Notes: a model not told the origin generated them from the letters alone. DNA of 64,000 bases from DASSQJ01 sp963730165 (GCA_963730165.1 CAVSQS010000005.1:620001-684000), one strand, 5' to 3'; numbered from the stretch's first letter, positions 1-8,959 are shown. Numbers and translations are program-made.

Positions 1-385
1 GGACCACGAGCGTGCCCTCCTCGGCGGGCTTCCGGGTGCCGAGCACCGGCGCGTCGAGGACGCGGTCACCGCCGAGCTCGTGGACCGCGCGGGCACCGTC
101 GACCCCGACGGTGCCGCACTGCATCCAGACGGCGTCCTCGCCGAGTGCCGGGACGAGCTCCTCGGCGACCGCCAGCGTCGCGGCGGCGTCGAAGAGGACG
201 GTGATGACGACCTCGGCGCCGGCGACGGCGTCGGCGACGGTGTCGGCGACCTCGACACCGTCGGCCGCGAGCGGCTCGGCCCGCTCGCGGGTTCGGTTCC
301 ACGCCGTGACCTGGTGCCCGGCGCGGGCGAGGCTGCGAGCCATCCCCGCACCCATGATCCCGGTGCCGATGACGGTGGTGCGCAT
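1..385 (-). CDS. NAD(P)-dependent oxidoreductase, beta-hydroxyacid dehydrogenase family (partial, 3' end outside window)
   Basis: The first 128 residues are visible, starting at the ATG complementary to 383-385, which has a GAGAGGAG ribosome binding site 5 nt upstream. The N-terminus carries a Rossmann motif (VIGTGIMGAGMARSLARAGH), followed by NRT, as in 3-hydroxyisobutyrate and tartronate-semialdehyde reductases that bind NADP. The later stretch MQCGTVGVDGARAV and APVLGTRKPAEEGTL fits the substrate-binding signature of the same family. It lies 31 nt downstream of the 6-phosphogluconate dehydrogenase gene on the same strand, so the two are probably cotranscribed. The exact substrate cannot be told because the C-terminal half is cut off by the window edge. 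Confidence 0.85.
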   Translation of the reverse strand, partial: MRTTVIGTGIMGAGMARSLARAGHQVTAWNRTRERAEPLAADGVEVADTVADAVAGAEVVITVLFDAAATLAVAEELVPALGEDAVWMQCGTVGVDGARAVHELGGDRVLDAPVLGTRKPAEEGTLVV

Positions 386-416
386 GGTGCTCCTCTCGGT
401 GGGGTGCGGTGTCCTG

Positions 417-1892
417 TCAGCGGCCGGCGGCCCACCGGGTGTGGACGGCTTCACCGTCCGGGTCGTCGAGCCGGTGGTAGGTGTGGGCACCGAAGTAGTC
501 GCGCTGTGCCTGGACGAGGTTCGCCGGCAGACGGGGCGAGCGGAGGCCGTCGTGGTAGGCCAGGGCGCTCGAGAGGGCCGGCACGGGGACACCGTTCGCG
601 GTCGCGACGGCGACGACCCGCCTCCACCCGGGGCCCGCCGCGGCGAGTGCCCCGCGGAACGGGTCGGCCAGGAGCACCTCGTCGGTGCGCCCCCCGTCGC
701 CGCCGTCGTGCTCGTCGAGGACGACGGCGAGGTCCTCGAGCAGTGCCGCCCGGATGATGCACCCGGCGCGCCAGATGCGGGCGATGCCGGCGAGGTCGAG
801 CCCCCAGTCGTTCGACTCGCTCGCGGCGCGCAGCAGGGAGAACCCCTGCGAGTAGGACACGATCTTCGCCGCGTACACCGCGTCGGCGAGGTCGTCGACG
901 GAGAGCTCTCCGGGCTCGATGCGGCGGTCCGGCCCGGCCAGGAGATGGGCGGCGCGCTGCCGCTGGTCGTGCATCGAGGACAGCACCCGGGCGAACACCG
1001 CCTCGGCGACGAGGGTCAGCGGGCGGCCTGCTTCGAGCGCGGAGATCGCCGTCCAGCGCCCTGTGCCCTTCTGCCCGGCGGAGTCGAGGATGACGTCGAT
1101 CGTCGCCTCACCGCCCCGTGACTCGTCACGGTGGGCGAGGACGTCGGCGGTGATCTCCACGAGGAAGGACCGCAGCGGCCCGTCGTTCCACGCTCGGAAG
1201 ACCTCCGCCATCTCCTCGTTGGTCCGGCCGGTGGCACGCAGCAGGTCGTAGGCCTCGGCGAGCACCTGCATGTCCCCGTACTCGATGCCGTTGTGGACCA
1301 TCTTGACGTAGTGCCCCGCCCCGTCGGTGCCGAGCCAGTGGCAGCACGGTTCACCGTCCTCCGCCCGCGCGGCGATGTCACGCAGGATCGGCTCGACGAC
1401 CACCCGCGCGTCCTCCGGGCCGCCCGGCATGATCGACGGGCCGTGCCTGGCCCCCTCCTCACCGCCGGAGATGCCGGCCCCCACATAGAGCAGGTCGTAC
1501 TCGTCCGCGGCCCGGGCCGCCCGCCGGCGGGTGTCGTCGACGTGTGCGTTCCCGCCGTCGACGACGACGTCCCCGTCGTCCAGGAGGGGCATGAGCTCGT
1601 CGAGGACGGCGTCGGTCGGTCCGCCGGCCGCGACCATGGCGATGACGACGCGCGGCCGCGGCAGCGCGGCGACGAGGTCCGCGAGCGACTCGTGCCCGGT
1701 GACCGCCAGGCCGCCGGTGCGGTCCTCGACGAAGGCCCGCATCCGTGCGGTCGTCCGGTTGTGCACGTGCACCGCGTATCCGTGGTCGGCGAGGTTGAGG
1801 GCGAGGTTCTGGCCCATCGTCGCCAGTCCGGTCAGGCCCACCGAGCGGGCGGCGGCGCGGTGCGGGTCGGCATCGTCGGTCGAGCGGGTCAC
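417..1892 (-). CDS. gnd: 6-phosphogluconate dehydrogenase, decarboxylating
   Basis: Oxidative pentose-phosphate pathway enzyme: 6-phosphogluconate + NADP+ to ribulose 5-phosphate + CO2 + NADPH. The protein is 491 residues, close to the usual 470-490. The N-terminal nucleotide motif GLATMGQNLALNLADHG and NRTT are present. The catalytic segment KMVHNGIEYGDMQ and the family signature DSAGQKGTGRW are intact. I chose the GTG complementary to 1890-1892 because GAGG lies 8 nt upstream and the fold begins about 17 residues later; an upstream in-frame ATG would add 22 unlikely residues. It is followed closely by a related dehydrogenase gene. Confidence 0.95.
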   Translation of the reverse strand: MTRSTDDADPHRAAARSVGLTGLATMGQNLALNLADHGYAVHVHNRTTARMRAFVEDRTGGLAVTGHESLADLVAALPRPRVVIAMVAAGGPTDAVLDELMPLLDDGDVVVDGGNAHVDDTRRRAARAADEYDLLYVGAGISGGEEGARHGPSIMPGGPEDARVVVEPILRDIAARAEDGEPCCHWLGTDGAGHYVKMVHNGIEYGDMQVLAEAYDLLRATGRTNEEMAEVFRAWNDGPLRSFLVEITADVLAHRDESRGGEATIDVILDSAGQKGTGRWTAISALEAGRPLTLVAEAVFARVLSSMHDQRQRAAHLLAGPDRRIEPGELSVDDLADAVYAAKIVSYSQGFSLLRAASESNDWGLDLAGIARIWRAGCIIRAALLEDLAVVLDEHDGGDGGRTDEVLLADPFRGALAAAGPGWRRVVAVATANGVPVPALSSALAYHDGLRSPRLPANLVQAQRDYFGAHTYHRLDDPDGEAVHTRWAAGR

Positions 1893-2001
1893 CTTGCCAT
1901 CCTCACCCGAGGCACGGTTCCCACGGGGGGCTCGGTGCAGGCCGATCCGCGCCCGCACGCCCCCGGTCCGCTCCCCCGTGCCGCCGTGCGAGCCGTCACG
2001 T

Positions 2002-3810
2002 TCAGGGCGCCGCGTCCGGCAGGGGCACGGTGCGCCTCAGCGCGAGCGCCGCGACGTCGTCGTCGGTCTCGGCGTCGCTCAGGTGGGCGACGAGCCGTGC
2101 CAGCGCGGCTCCCAGCTCGGGGCCGGTCAGGTCGCCGAGGCGGGCGTCGAGGCGGGCGAGGCCCTCGTCGATCGACTCCCCGCGTCGCTCCACCAAGCCG
2201 TCCGTGACGACGAGCAGCGTGTCGCCGACGGCGAACGGCACGGTGGTGGCACGGCGGTGGTCGGCGAGGCCGAGCGGCGGCCCGTCCGCGATCGGCATCG
2301 GGCTGACCGAGCCCGAGGCGCTCACGATCCTCGGCGGCAGGTGCCCCGCGTTGACCACCGCGACCCACCCGGACGCCGCATCCGCCAGGACGTAGGCGAG
2401 CGTGACCAGCTGCTCGGTGTCGAAGCGCGTCACCATCCGGTCGAGCTTGGAGACGACGACCGCGGGGTCGGGGTCGACCGAGGCGAAGGCGCGCACGGCC
2501 GCTCGCATCTGCGACATCGCGGCCGCCGCGGGCACGCCCCGCCCCATGACGTCGCCGACGAACGCGACGAAGCGTCCGTCACCCAAAGAGAAGGCGTCGT
2601 AGAAGTCGCCCCCCACCTCGGTCCGCCCGGAGGGCTCGTAGCGGCAGTGCACGGACCACTCGTCGGAGGAGACCAGCGTCCGCGGGAGGACCGCACGTTG
2701 GAGCTGCTCGGCAACGGCCCGGGTCTGGCTGTACAGGTCTGCGTTGTCGAGCGCGCTGGCGGCCCGGCGGGCGAGGTGCTCGGCGAAGCTCACGTCGTCG
2801 GCGTCGTACGGACGTCCCGGGTGGGCGGAGACCCACGTGAGCACGCCGGAGACGCGCCCACGGACGAGCAGCGGCACCGCCAGGACGCTGCGCAGCCCGA
2901 GGTCCTGCACGAGTGCTCGCTGCTCCTCGTCGTCGGTCAGCTCATCGACGAGCGCGTCGGTGACCTCGGGCAGGAGGTAGGGCCGGCCGCTGCGCACGAC
3001 CCGGGCCTGGACGCCGCGCTCCTCGGCGCCCGCGGAGCGTCGCTCGCCGAGGAGCATCGCCAGCTCGCTCTTGTCGGGCTCGACGTGGGCAGCCGCGATG
3101 CGGTGGAGGTGGCCGTCGCGGACCACGTCGATGGTGCACCAGTCGGCGTAGGTCGGGACGGCCAGTCGGGCCACGCGTGAGGTGGTGACCGGCAGGTCGA
3201 GGCTGCTCGAGAGCTGGATGGAGGCCTCGGCGAGGAAGGCGAGCCGGGCCGTCTGGCGCTCGGCGACCTCCTGCGCGGCGATCCGCCCGAACGCCTGCGC
3301 GCAGGCGTCGGCGAGGATCTCGATGAACTCGAGGGCCGTCGGCTCCGGCTCGGCGGGTTCGGGGACGGAGAGGTGGATCGCGCCGATGGTGCGCCCGCCC
3401 GAGCGCAGGGGGACGGTGATCGTCGTGCGTTCGCCGCGGCGGGCGTTGGTCAGGTCGGGGTAGCGCTGCGCAATGGCGGCGGCGCCGACGAGGACGATGC
3501 GCCGGCCGGTGAGGACAGCCTCGCTCACCGAGTTCGCCCGATCGAGCGAGAAGGTCTGCCAGGCGGCGGCCTCGGGGGCGTCGAGCCCACGGACGCCGAG
3601 GAGGCGCACGCGGTCCTCACCCTCACGCAGGGCCAGGACGGCGATGCTCGCCCCGACGGCGTCGGCCATGTGCTGGGTGACGATCTTGGTCACCTCGTCG
3701 ACGGTCGTCGCGGTGCTCAGCTCGGCGGTGACGTGCGCGAGACCGGTGAGCATGTCCCCCACCTGCGGAGGGATCCGGAGGCCCACGACCGGGACGGGCT
3801 GGTCGGTCAC
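2002..3810 (-). CDS. PP2C-type (SpoIIE-like) serine/threonine phosphatase with two GAF domains
   Basis: A 602-residue cytoplasmic signalling phosphatase. Residues about 25-175 and 195-350 read as two GAF sensor domains. Residues about 370-595 form a SpoIIE-type PP2C catalytic domain, with metal-binding aspartates in GGDFYDA, GDVMGRG, TDGLVERR and DDDVAAL. Such proteins dephosphorylate anti-anti-sigma factors and thereby release SigB/SigF-type sigma factors. A sigma factor of that family is encoded at 11.3-12.1 kb, but the two genes are not adjacent, so a functional link is only an inference. The start is GTG. The gene stands alone between the gnd and aldo/keto reductase genes. Confidence 0.9.
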   Translation of the reverse strand: MTDQPVPVVGLRIPPQVGDMLTGLAHVTAELSTATTVDEVTKIVTQHMADAVGASIAVLALREGEDRVRLLGVRGLDAPEAAAWQTFSLDRANSVSEAVLTGRRIVLVGAAAIAQRYPDLTNARRGERTTITVPLRSGGRTIGAIHLSVPEPAEPEPTALEFIEILADACAQAFGRIAAQEVAERQTARLAFLAEASIQLSSSLDLPVTTSRVARLAVPTYADWCTIDVVRDGHLHRIAAAHVEPDKSELAMLLGERRSAGAEERGVQARVVRSGRPYLLPEVTDALVDELTDDEEQRALVQDLGLRSVLAVPLLVRGRVSGVLTWVSAHPGRPYDADDVSFAEHLARRAASALDNADLYSQTRAVAEQLQRAVLPRTLVSSDEWSVHCRYEPSGRTEVGGDFYDAFSLGDGRFVAFVGDVMGRGVPAAAAMSQMRAAVRAFASVDPDPAVVVSKLDRMVTRFDTEQLVTLAYVLADAASGWVAVVNAGHLPPRIVSASGSVSPMPIADGPPLGLADHRRATTVPFAVGDTLLVVTDGLVERRGESIDEGLARLDARLGDLTGPELGAALARLVAHLSDAETDDDVAALALRRTVPLPDAAP

Positions 3811-3882
3811 CCCACGATCCTCGCAGGTCGGCGTGGTCGTGTCTCCCCCCGGTCCACGCTGCGGCGTGGCCCGTCGGTGTCG

Positions 3883-4719
3883 CTACATCTCCTCGTGGAC
3901 ATCCGGGTCGCCACCGAACCGGCGGCCGTCGGCCCGACCGAGGCCGGTGATGGCCGCGACCTCGGACGGGGTCAGTGTCAGCTCGGCCGCGGCGAGGTTC
4001 TCGCGCTGCCGCTCGGGCGTCGCCGACTTGGGCAGCGGCATCGCCCCGAGCTCGAGGTGCCACCGCAGGATCACCTGCGCGGGCGTGGCCCCGGTGCGCT
4101 CGGCCGCGGCCCGGACCGGCTCGGCGTCGAAGGGCGCCGCCTCCTTGCCGAGCGGGCTCCACGACTGGGTGAGGATGCCGAGCCGCTCGTGCACCGCGCG
4201 CATGTCGGTCTGGGGGAAGCGGGGGTAGAGCTCGACCTGGTTGAGCGCCGGGACCACCCCCGTGTCGTCGATGACCCGCGCCAGGTGCGCCTCGGTGAAG
4301 TTGCTGACCCCGATCGTCGTGACGAGGCCGCGCTCGCGGACGTCGACGAGGGCCCGCCACGCCTCGGGGTAGAGCCCGACGCTCGGGTTCGGCCAGTGGA
4401 TCAGGCAGACGTCGAGGTGGTCGAGGCGCAGGCGCCGCAGGGAGTCCTCGACGGAGCGGACGGCCAGGTCGTGGGCATGGTGGCGGCCGGGGATCTTCGT
4501 CGCGACGAGGACGTCCTCCCGGGGCAGCCCGCTGCGGCGGATCGCCTCCCCGACCTCCTGCTCGTTCTCGTAGTTCACGGCGCTGTCGAGGTAGCGGTAC
4601 CCGTTCTCCAGGGCTGCCGTCATGGCCAGCACGCCGTCCTCGCCTCGCAGGGGGTAGGTGCCGAACCCGATGAGCGGGAACGCGACGCCGTTCGTGAGCC
4701 GGTGCTGTGACGAGGTCAT
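3883..4719 (-). CDS. Aldo/keto reductase
   Basis: NADPH-dependent reductase of the 2,5-diketo-D-gluconate reductase type. With the start at the ATG complementary to 4717-4719 it has 278 residues, normal for the family. The catalytic tetrad is visible: Asp in YLDSAVNY, Tyr in NYENEQEVG, Lys in VATKIPG and His in LIHWPNPS. Later family signatures IGVSNFTEAHL and ALNQVELYP are present, and the C-terminal KSATPERQRENL binds the cofactor phosphate. The gene is divergent from the gamma-carbonic-anhydrase gene with only 62 bp between starts. Substrate unknown. Confidence 0.92.
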   Translation of the reverse strand: MTSSQHRLTNGVAFPLIGFGTYPLRGEDGVLAMTAALENGYRYLDSAVNYENEQEVGEAIRRSGLPREDVLVATKIPGRHHAHDLAVRSVEDSLRRLRLDHLDVCLIHWPNPSVGLYPEAWRALVDVRERGLVTTIGVSNFTEAHLARVIDDTGVVPALNQVELYPRFPQTDMRAVHERLGILTQSWSPLGKEAAPFDAEPVRAAAERTGATPAQVILRWHLELGAMPLPKSATPERQRENLAAAELTLTPSEVAAITGLGRADGRRFGGDPDVHEEM

Positions 4720-4781
4720 CCTCGCCATCCTGCCCGACCCGCGTCCCTCGTGTCGCCGGACGTGCAGGGCAGGATCGGAGC

Positions 4782-5324
4782 ATGACCTCATCCCCGACAC
4801 CGCTCCCCGGGCCGGTCGTCCGCCTCGGCGACGACGTTCCCGACATCCACCCCTCCGCCTGGGTGGCGCCCACCGCCGGAGTCATCGGCCGCACGTCGCT
4901 CGGACCGTCGGCGAGCGTCTGGTACGGCGCCGTCGTGCGCGCCGACCTCGAGCAGATCGACATCGGGGCGCGGAGCAACGTCCAGGACGGGGCCGTGCTC
5001 CACGCGGACCCCGGCCGGCCGGTGCGGATCGGTGACGGGGTCACCGTCGGGCACCGGGCCGTGGTCCACGGGGCGACGGTCGAGGACGACGTGCTCATCG
5101 GGATGGGGGCGGTGGTCCTCAACGGCGCGCGGATCGGGACCGGCAGCGTCGTCGGCGCCGGTGCGGTCGTCGCCGAGGGCACCGACGTGCCGCCCCGATC
5201 GGTCGTCGTCGGAGTGCCGGGGCGCGTCCGCGGCCGGGTGGGCGAGGAGCAGGTGGCGGCCATCGTCGCCAACGCCGGGCACTACGTGACGCTCGCGGAA
5301 CGGCACCGCGCCACCGCCGGCTGA
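4782..5324 (+). CDS. Gamma-carbonic anhydrase-like protein (left-handed beta-helix)
   Basis: A 180-residue hexapeptide-repeat protein of the YrdA/PaaY/CaiE type. Repeats such as AWVAPTAGVIG, RSNVQDGAVLHAD, VTVGHRAVVHGA and DVLIGMGAVVLNGA build a left-handed beta-helix. The three zinc-ligand histidines of gamma carbonic anhydrases are visible in LHAD and GHRAVVHG. The ATG at 4782 was chosen over an upstream ATG at 4707 because it starts the domain and leaves room for a divergent promoter. Real activity could be carbonic anhydrase, acyl-CoA thioesterase (PaaY-like) or structural; the sequence does not decide this. Confidence 0.9.
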   Translation: MTSSPTPLPGPVVRLGDDVPDIHPSAWVAPTAGVIGRTSLGPSASVWYGAVVRADLEQIDIGARSNVQDGAVLHADPGRPVRIGDGVTVGHRAVVHGATVEDDVLIGMGAVVLNGARIGTGSVVGAGAVVAEGTDVPPRSVVVGVPGRVRGRVGEEQVAAIVANAGHYVTLAERHRATAG

Positions 5325-5380
5325 CCGCTCGCCGTGCCCCGGGGCCCGCTCCCCCCACCGGTGCGGCGCGGACCACCCGG

Positions 5381-6016
5381 TCAGCGGCGCAGCCGACGAC
5401 CGAGGAGACCGGCGGCCAGGAGGAGGACCAGCCCCGCACCCACGGCGAGCGCGATCGTCGTCGCGTCCTGGCCGGCCGAGGCGCCCACCGCGACGTAGGC
5501 GACCGTCCCCGGGACGATGCCGACCGCGGTTCCGAGGACGAAGTCGCGGCGGGACAGCGGGCTCACCCCCGCTCCGTAGTTGATGACGGTGAACGGGACG
5601 ACCGGGGTGAGCCGGGCGGCGACCACGGCGAGGGCCCCGTGGTCGCGCAGGACGCGCCGGGCGACGTCGGCACGGGGGCCGGTGATCTGCTCCACCGGCT
5701 CACGGCCGAGGTGCCGGGCCAGGTGGAAGGTGACCAGGCTGCTCACCATCGCACCGGTCCACGACAGGGCGATGCCGGTTGGCAGGCCGAAGAGCGCCCC
5801 GGCGATCCCGGCGAGCAGGTTCTTCGGCACGGGCACGAGCGTGACGACGACATGGAGGACGAGGTAGACGACCGGACCCCAGGCGCCGCTCGCCGCCACG
5901 GCCCGCTGAACCCCGTCGAGGTCACCGCCGAGCACGGCAACCGCGAGCACACCGCCGAGCACCAGGGCGAGCGCGAGGGCGGTGAGCCGCACGAGGCCGG
6001 CGCGCGAGGAGGACAC
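5381..6016 (-). CDS. TVP38/TMEM64 family membrane protein (VTT domain)
   Basis: A 211-residue integral membrane protein with about five to six hydrophobic segments. The central VTT/SNARE-associated domain is recognisable from the re-entrant-loop motifs PVPKNLLAGIAGALFG and RLTPVVPFTVINYGAG. Relatives (DedA/TMEM41/VMP1 superfamily) are implicated in lipid scrambling or membrane homeostasis. The GTG start has no clear ribosome binding site, but a TAGTCT hexamer lies 7 nt upstream, which fits leaderless transcription. It is convergent with the gamma-carbonic-anhydrase gene and downstream of the ABC exporter genes. Confidence 0.88.
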   Translation of the reverse strand: MSSSRAGLVRLTALALALVLGGVLAVAVLGGDLDGVQRAVAASGAWGPVVYLVLHVVVTLVPVPKNLLAGIAGALFGLPTGIALSWTGAMVSSLVTFHLARHLGREPVEQITGPRADVARRVLRDHGALAVVAARLTPVVPFTVINYGAGVSPLSRRDFVLGTAVGIVPGTVAYVAVGASAGQDATTIALAVGAGLVLLLAAGLLGRRLRR

Positions 6017-6023
6017 CGGCGAC

Positions 6024-6029
6024 AGACTA
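6024..6029 (-). promoter_or_regulatory. -10 element of a probable leaderless promoter (TVP38 gene)
   Basis: TAGTCT on the - strand ends 7 nt before the GTG start at 6016. The same TAGNNT-to-start spacing of 6-8 nt recurs at five other genes in this window. Confidence 0.45.
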
Positions 6030-6059
6030 GGTGGGGCTTGCGCCCCCGCGGGACTCGGC

Positions 6060-6869
6060 TCAGCGCGCGGTCGTTCGCTGGTACTGCCGCGTGGCGAGGG
6101 GGATGAAGACGACGAGGATGAGCACGACCCAGATGAGCGAGTAGGCCACCGGGTGCTGCAGGGACCACACGTCGGGCGGCGGGAACGCCGGGTTGGTGTT
6201 GCCGAACTGCTCGCGCGCCGCCTGGGTGACGCTGGAGACCGGGTTCCAGTACGCGAACGTCTGCAGCGGGCCGGGCAGGGTCTCGGGGTTGACGAAGGTG
6301 TTGGCGATGAAGGTCAGCGGGAAGATGACGATGAAGCTCGCGTTGTTGACCACCTCGGGCGTGCGGACGATGAGCCCGACATAGGCCATGACCCACGAGA
6401 TGGCGTACGCGAAGAGCAGCAGCAGCAGGGCGCCGACGAGGGCGTCGAGGAACGAGCTGCGGATCCGCCAGCCGACGAGCAGCCCGGTGAGCCCCATGAC
6501 GAGGAGGCTGATGACGTTGTTGACGACATCGGACGCGGTCCGCCCGAAGAGCATCGCCGACGGCGCCATCGGGAGAGTGCGGAAGCGGTCGATGAACCCC
6601 TTCTGGAGGTCCTCGGCGAGGCTGAAGCCCGTGAAGGTGGAGCCGAAGACGACCGTCTGGGCGAAGATCCCCGCGATGAGGAACTCCGTGTAGTCGACGC
6701 CGGTGCCCTGCTCGCCGATGGCGCCTCCGAAGACGTACGCGAAGAGCAGCACGAACATGATCGGCGACAGGGTCGTGAACACGAGCAGGTCGGGGACGCG
6801 TCGGATCTTGATGAGGTTGCGGCGGGTGACGGTGCCCGCGTCCGCGACCGCCCGGGTGAACCCGTTCAC
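6060..6869 (-). CDS. ABC-2 type transporter permease (DrrB-like)
   Basis: A 269-residue membrane protein with about six transmembrane segments; the segment LVFTTLSPIMFVLLFAYVFG and the later QTVVFGSTFTGFSLAEDLQKG are typical of daunorubicin-resistance DrrB permeases. It would pair with the ATPase encoded just upstream to export a drug or lipid. The GTG start overlaps the stop of the ATPase gene by 4 bp (GTGA), which fixes this start and indicates translational coupling. The transported compound is unknown. Confidence 0.92.
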   Translation of the reverse strand: MNGFTRAVADAGTVTRRNLIKIRRVPDLLVFTTLSPIMFVLLFAYVFGGAIGEQGTGVDYTEFLIAGIFAQTVVFGSTFTGFSLAEDLQKGFIDRFRTLPMAPSAMLFGRTASDVVNNVISLLVMGLTGLLVGWRIRSSFLDALVGALLLLLFAYAISWVMAYVGLIVRTPEVVNNASFIVIFPLTFIANTFVNPETLPGPLQTFAYWNPVSSVTQAAREQFGNTNPAFPPPDVWSLQHPVAYSLIWVVLILVVFIPLATRQYQRTTAR

Positions 6870-7864
6870 CGCTCCTCCACCCGGCCCCCGTCGGGCTCGG
6901 CCCCGGCGAGGTCCTCGGCGGCGTGCCCGGTGAGCGAGAGGAAGACGTCGTCGAGGGTCGGGCGGCGCAGGCCGAGGTCGGAGACCTCGACCTCGGCCGC
7001 GTCGAGGCGTCGCACCACCTCGACGAGGACCTCGGAGCCGCCGGTGACGGGCACGGTGACCCGGCGCGAGCGGTTCTCCACCGCGGCGGGCCCCGAGCCG
7101 ACCCCGTCGAGCACACCGCGGGCACGCTCGACGTCGGGGTCGTGGGTGACGACCACCTCGACGCGTTCGCCACCGACCTGGGCCTTGAGCTCGTCGGCCG
7201 TGCCCTCGGCGATGACCCGGCCGTGGTCGATGACCGCGATCCGGTCGGCGAGCTGGTCGGCCTCCTCGAGGTACTGGGTGGTGAGCAGCACGGTCGTACC
7301 CGCGGCGACGAGGTCGGTGATGACGGCCCACATCCCGAGTCGTGAACGGGGGTCCAGCCCGGTCGTCGGCTCGTCGAGGAAGATGATCGGCGGCTGCGCG
7401 ACGAGCGCGCCCGCGAGGTCGAGGCGGCGGCGCATGCCTCCCGAGTAGCCCTTGACGGGACGGTCGGCGGCATCCGAGAGACCGAACTGCTCGAGCAGCT
7501 CGTGGGCTCGGGTGCGCGAGCGCGCCCCACCGAGGTGGTAGAGCCGGCCGACCATGTCGAGGTTCTCGAAGCCGGTGAGGTACTCGTCGACGGCGGCGTA
7601 CTGGCCGCTCACCCCGATGCTCCGCTTGACGGTCCGGGGCTCGGCGACCACGTCGAGGCCCATGACCTCGGCCCGGCCGGCATCGGGCCGCAGCAGGGTC
7701 GTGAGGACCTTGATGGTCGTCGTCTTCCCGGCCCCGTTGGGTCCGAGCAGCCCGACGACGGTGCCCTCCTCGACAGCGAGGTCGAGGCCGTCGAGGGCAC
7801 GCACCTCACCGGACCGGGACCGGTAGGACTTCACCAGGCCCTCGGCCCGCACGGCGTGGGTCAC
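6866..7864 (-). CDS. ABC transporter ATP-binding protein (DrrA-like)
   Basis: A 332-residue nucleotide-binding subunit of a two-gene exporter. Walker A (GPNGAGKTT), ABC signature (YSGGMRRRLDLA), Walker B (IIFLDEPTTGLD) and the switch region (LLTTQYLEEADQLADRI) are all intact. The C-terminal 100 residues, including RPTLDDVFLSLTG, match the DrrA-type extension. I chose the GTG complementary to 7862-7864, preceded by GGGAGGTGAGGG; an upstream ATG would add 51 low-complexity residues overlapping the divergent promoter. It is cotranscribed with the permease gene. Confidence 0.94.
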   Translation of the reverse strand: MTHAVRAEGLVKSYRSRSGEVRALDGLDLAVEEGTVVGLLGPNGAGKTTTIKVLTTLLRPDAGRAEVMGLDVVAEPRTVKRSIGVSGQYAAVDEYLTGFENLDMVGRLYHLGGARSRTRAHELLEQFGLSDAADRPVKGYSGGMRRRLDLAGALVAQPPIIFLDEPTTGLDPRSRLGMWAVITDLVAAGTTVLLTTQYLEEADQLADRIAVIDHGRVIAEGTADELKAQVGGERVEVVVTHDPDVERARGVLDGVGSGPAAVENRSRRVTVPVTGGSEVLVEVVRRLDAAEVEVSDLGLRRPTLDDVFLSLTGHAAEDLAGAEPDGGRVEER

Positions 7865-7957
7865 GCCCTCACCTCCCGGAGATCCGCCGACTCTGCGGCA
7901 AGACTGTAGGCGACGGCGGCGACACGGGGGCCGCCGCGAGCCGCCGGATCGGGCAGG

Positions 7958-7963
7958 TAGCGT
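7958..7963 (+). promoter_or_regulatory. -10 element of a probable leaderless promoter (alpha/beta hydrolase gene)
   Basis: TAGCGT is followed after 7 nt by the GTG at 7971, with no ribosome binding site between. This is the arrangement expected for leaderless actinobacterial mRNAs. Confidence 0.45.
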
Positions 7964-7970
7964 TCCGCGG

Positions 7971-8939
7971 GTGGCCGAGAACGCACCGACGGAAAGACCT
8001 GGGGCTCCGCCGCGCATCGCGTGGGCGGGACTCGTGCTCGCGGCTTCGGCGGTGCTCGTCGTCGGATGGTCCCTCGCGACCGGCTGGGGCGCGGTCCGCC
8101 ACGGCCACCCCGCCTACGCGGTGCTGCTCGCCCTCACCCTCGTCGGTGCCCTGGTGCTCGCCTGGCGTGCCCGACGGCCCCGACCACCCCGGTCGGGCTG
8201 GCGCCGCGTCGGGGCCGTGACGCTCCTGGTCGCCGGCGTCGGGTGGCTCGGCCTGCTCGTCTGGCTGCGTCCGTACACGGCGGTGGAGCCGGCCCTGACG
8301 GCCATGCGCTCCGACGACACGGTGTCGGTCACCGAGTCGTCGACGCAGATCGTCCTCTCCCCCACCGTGGCCCCGAGCGGGACCGGCGTCTTCTTCCAGC
8401 CGGGTGCGCTCGTCGACGCGCGCGCGTACGCCGCGGTCCTACGGCCGCTCGCGGAGGCGGGTCACCCCGTCGTCATCGCGAAGCAGCCGCTGTCGATCGC
8501 CTTCCTCGCCGTGGGCGCCTTCGACACCGCCCGTGCCGACCACCCCGAGGTCAACCGATGGGTCCTCGGAGGCCACTCGCTCGGCGGGACGGTGGCGTCG
8601 ATGGAGGCCGATGGCGCCGACTCCGACCCGACGGCCCCGGCGGTCGGGCTCCTCCTCTTCGCGTCCTACCCGGCGGGGGATGTGAGCACCTCGCTGACCG
8701 CCGCGGTCGAGTCGATCTCGGGGACCGAGGACGGTCTGGCGACGCCGGCGAAGATCGAGGCGTCCCGGGCCGACCTGCCGGCGGACGCCCACTTCACCGT
8801 CGTCGAGGGCGCCTCGCACGCGCAGTTCGGCGACTACGGGCCGCAGGCGGGCGACGGCACCCCGACGATCAGCAACGACGAGGCCCGGCGCCGGATCAGC
8901 GCGACCAGCCTCGACTTCGTGGACGGGCTCACGTCCTGA
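7971..8939 (+). CDS. Membrane-anchored alpha/beta-hydrolase fold protein
   Basis: A 322-residue protein starting with GTG. The N-terminal 90 residues contain about three hydrophobic segments, after which the chain is a dienelactone-hydrolase/lipase-like alpha/beta hydrolase. The nucleophile elbow is WVLGGHSLGGTVA (Ser in GHSLG), the acid is probably in a later loop, and the catalytic His is in GASHAQFGDYGPQ. The hydrolase domain probably sits outside the membrane. The gene is divergent from the ABC exporter. Substrate unknown; an esterase role is inferred from the fold. Confidence 0.85.
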   Translation: MAENAPTERPGAPPRIAWAGLVLAASAVLVVGWSLATGWGAVRHGHPAYAVLLALTLVGALVLAWRARRPRPPRSGWRRVGAVTLLVAGVGWLGLLVWLRPYTAVEPALTAMRSDDTVSVTESSTQIVLSPTVAPSGTGVFFQPGALVDARAYAAVLRPLAEAGHPVVIAKQPLSIAFLAVGAFDTARADHPEVNRWVLGGHSLGGTVASMEADGADSDPTAPAVGLLLFASYPAGDVSTSLTAAVESISGTEDGLATPAKIEASRADLPADAHFTVVEGASHAQFGDYGPQAGDGTPTISNDEARRRISATSLDFVDGLTS

Positions 8940-8942
8940 CCT

Positions 8943-8959
8943 TGGACACCAGGTGTCCA
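8943..8959. promoter_or_regulatory. Perfect 17-bp palindrome next to the sigma factor promoter
   Basis: TGGACACC-A-GGTGTCCA: two 8-bp arms around one base, starting 3 nt after the hydrolase stop codon and ending 3 nt before the -35 element at 8963. The one-base centre is more typical of a dimeric repressor operator than of a terminator, though a 6-bp stem with a 5-nt loop could also form. Confidence 0.5.

Noticed and set aside
12..1121. Long + strand open frame opposite the first two genes
   Set aside because: Antisense shadow of the 6-phosphogluconate dehydrogenase and its partner; composition is low-complexity Arg/Ser/Pro with no domain.
5320..5385. 8-bp inverted arms GCTGACCG/CGGTCAGC spanning two convergent stop codons
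   Set aside because: The loop would be 50 nt, too long for a terminator; probably chance symmetry around the two stops.
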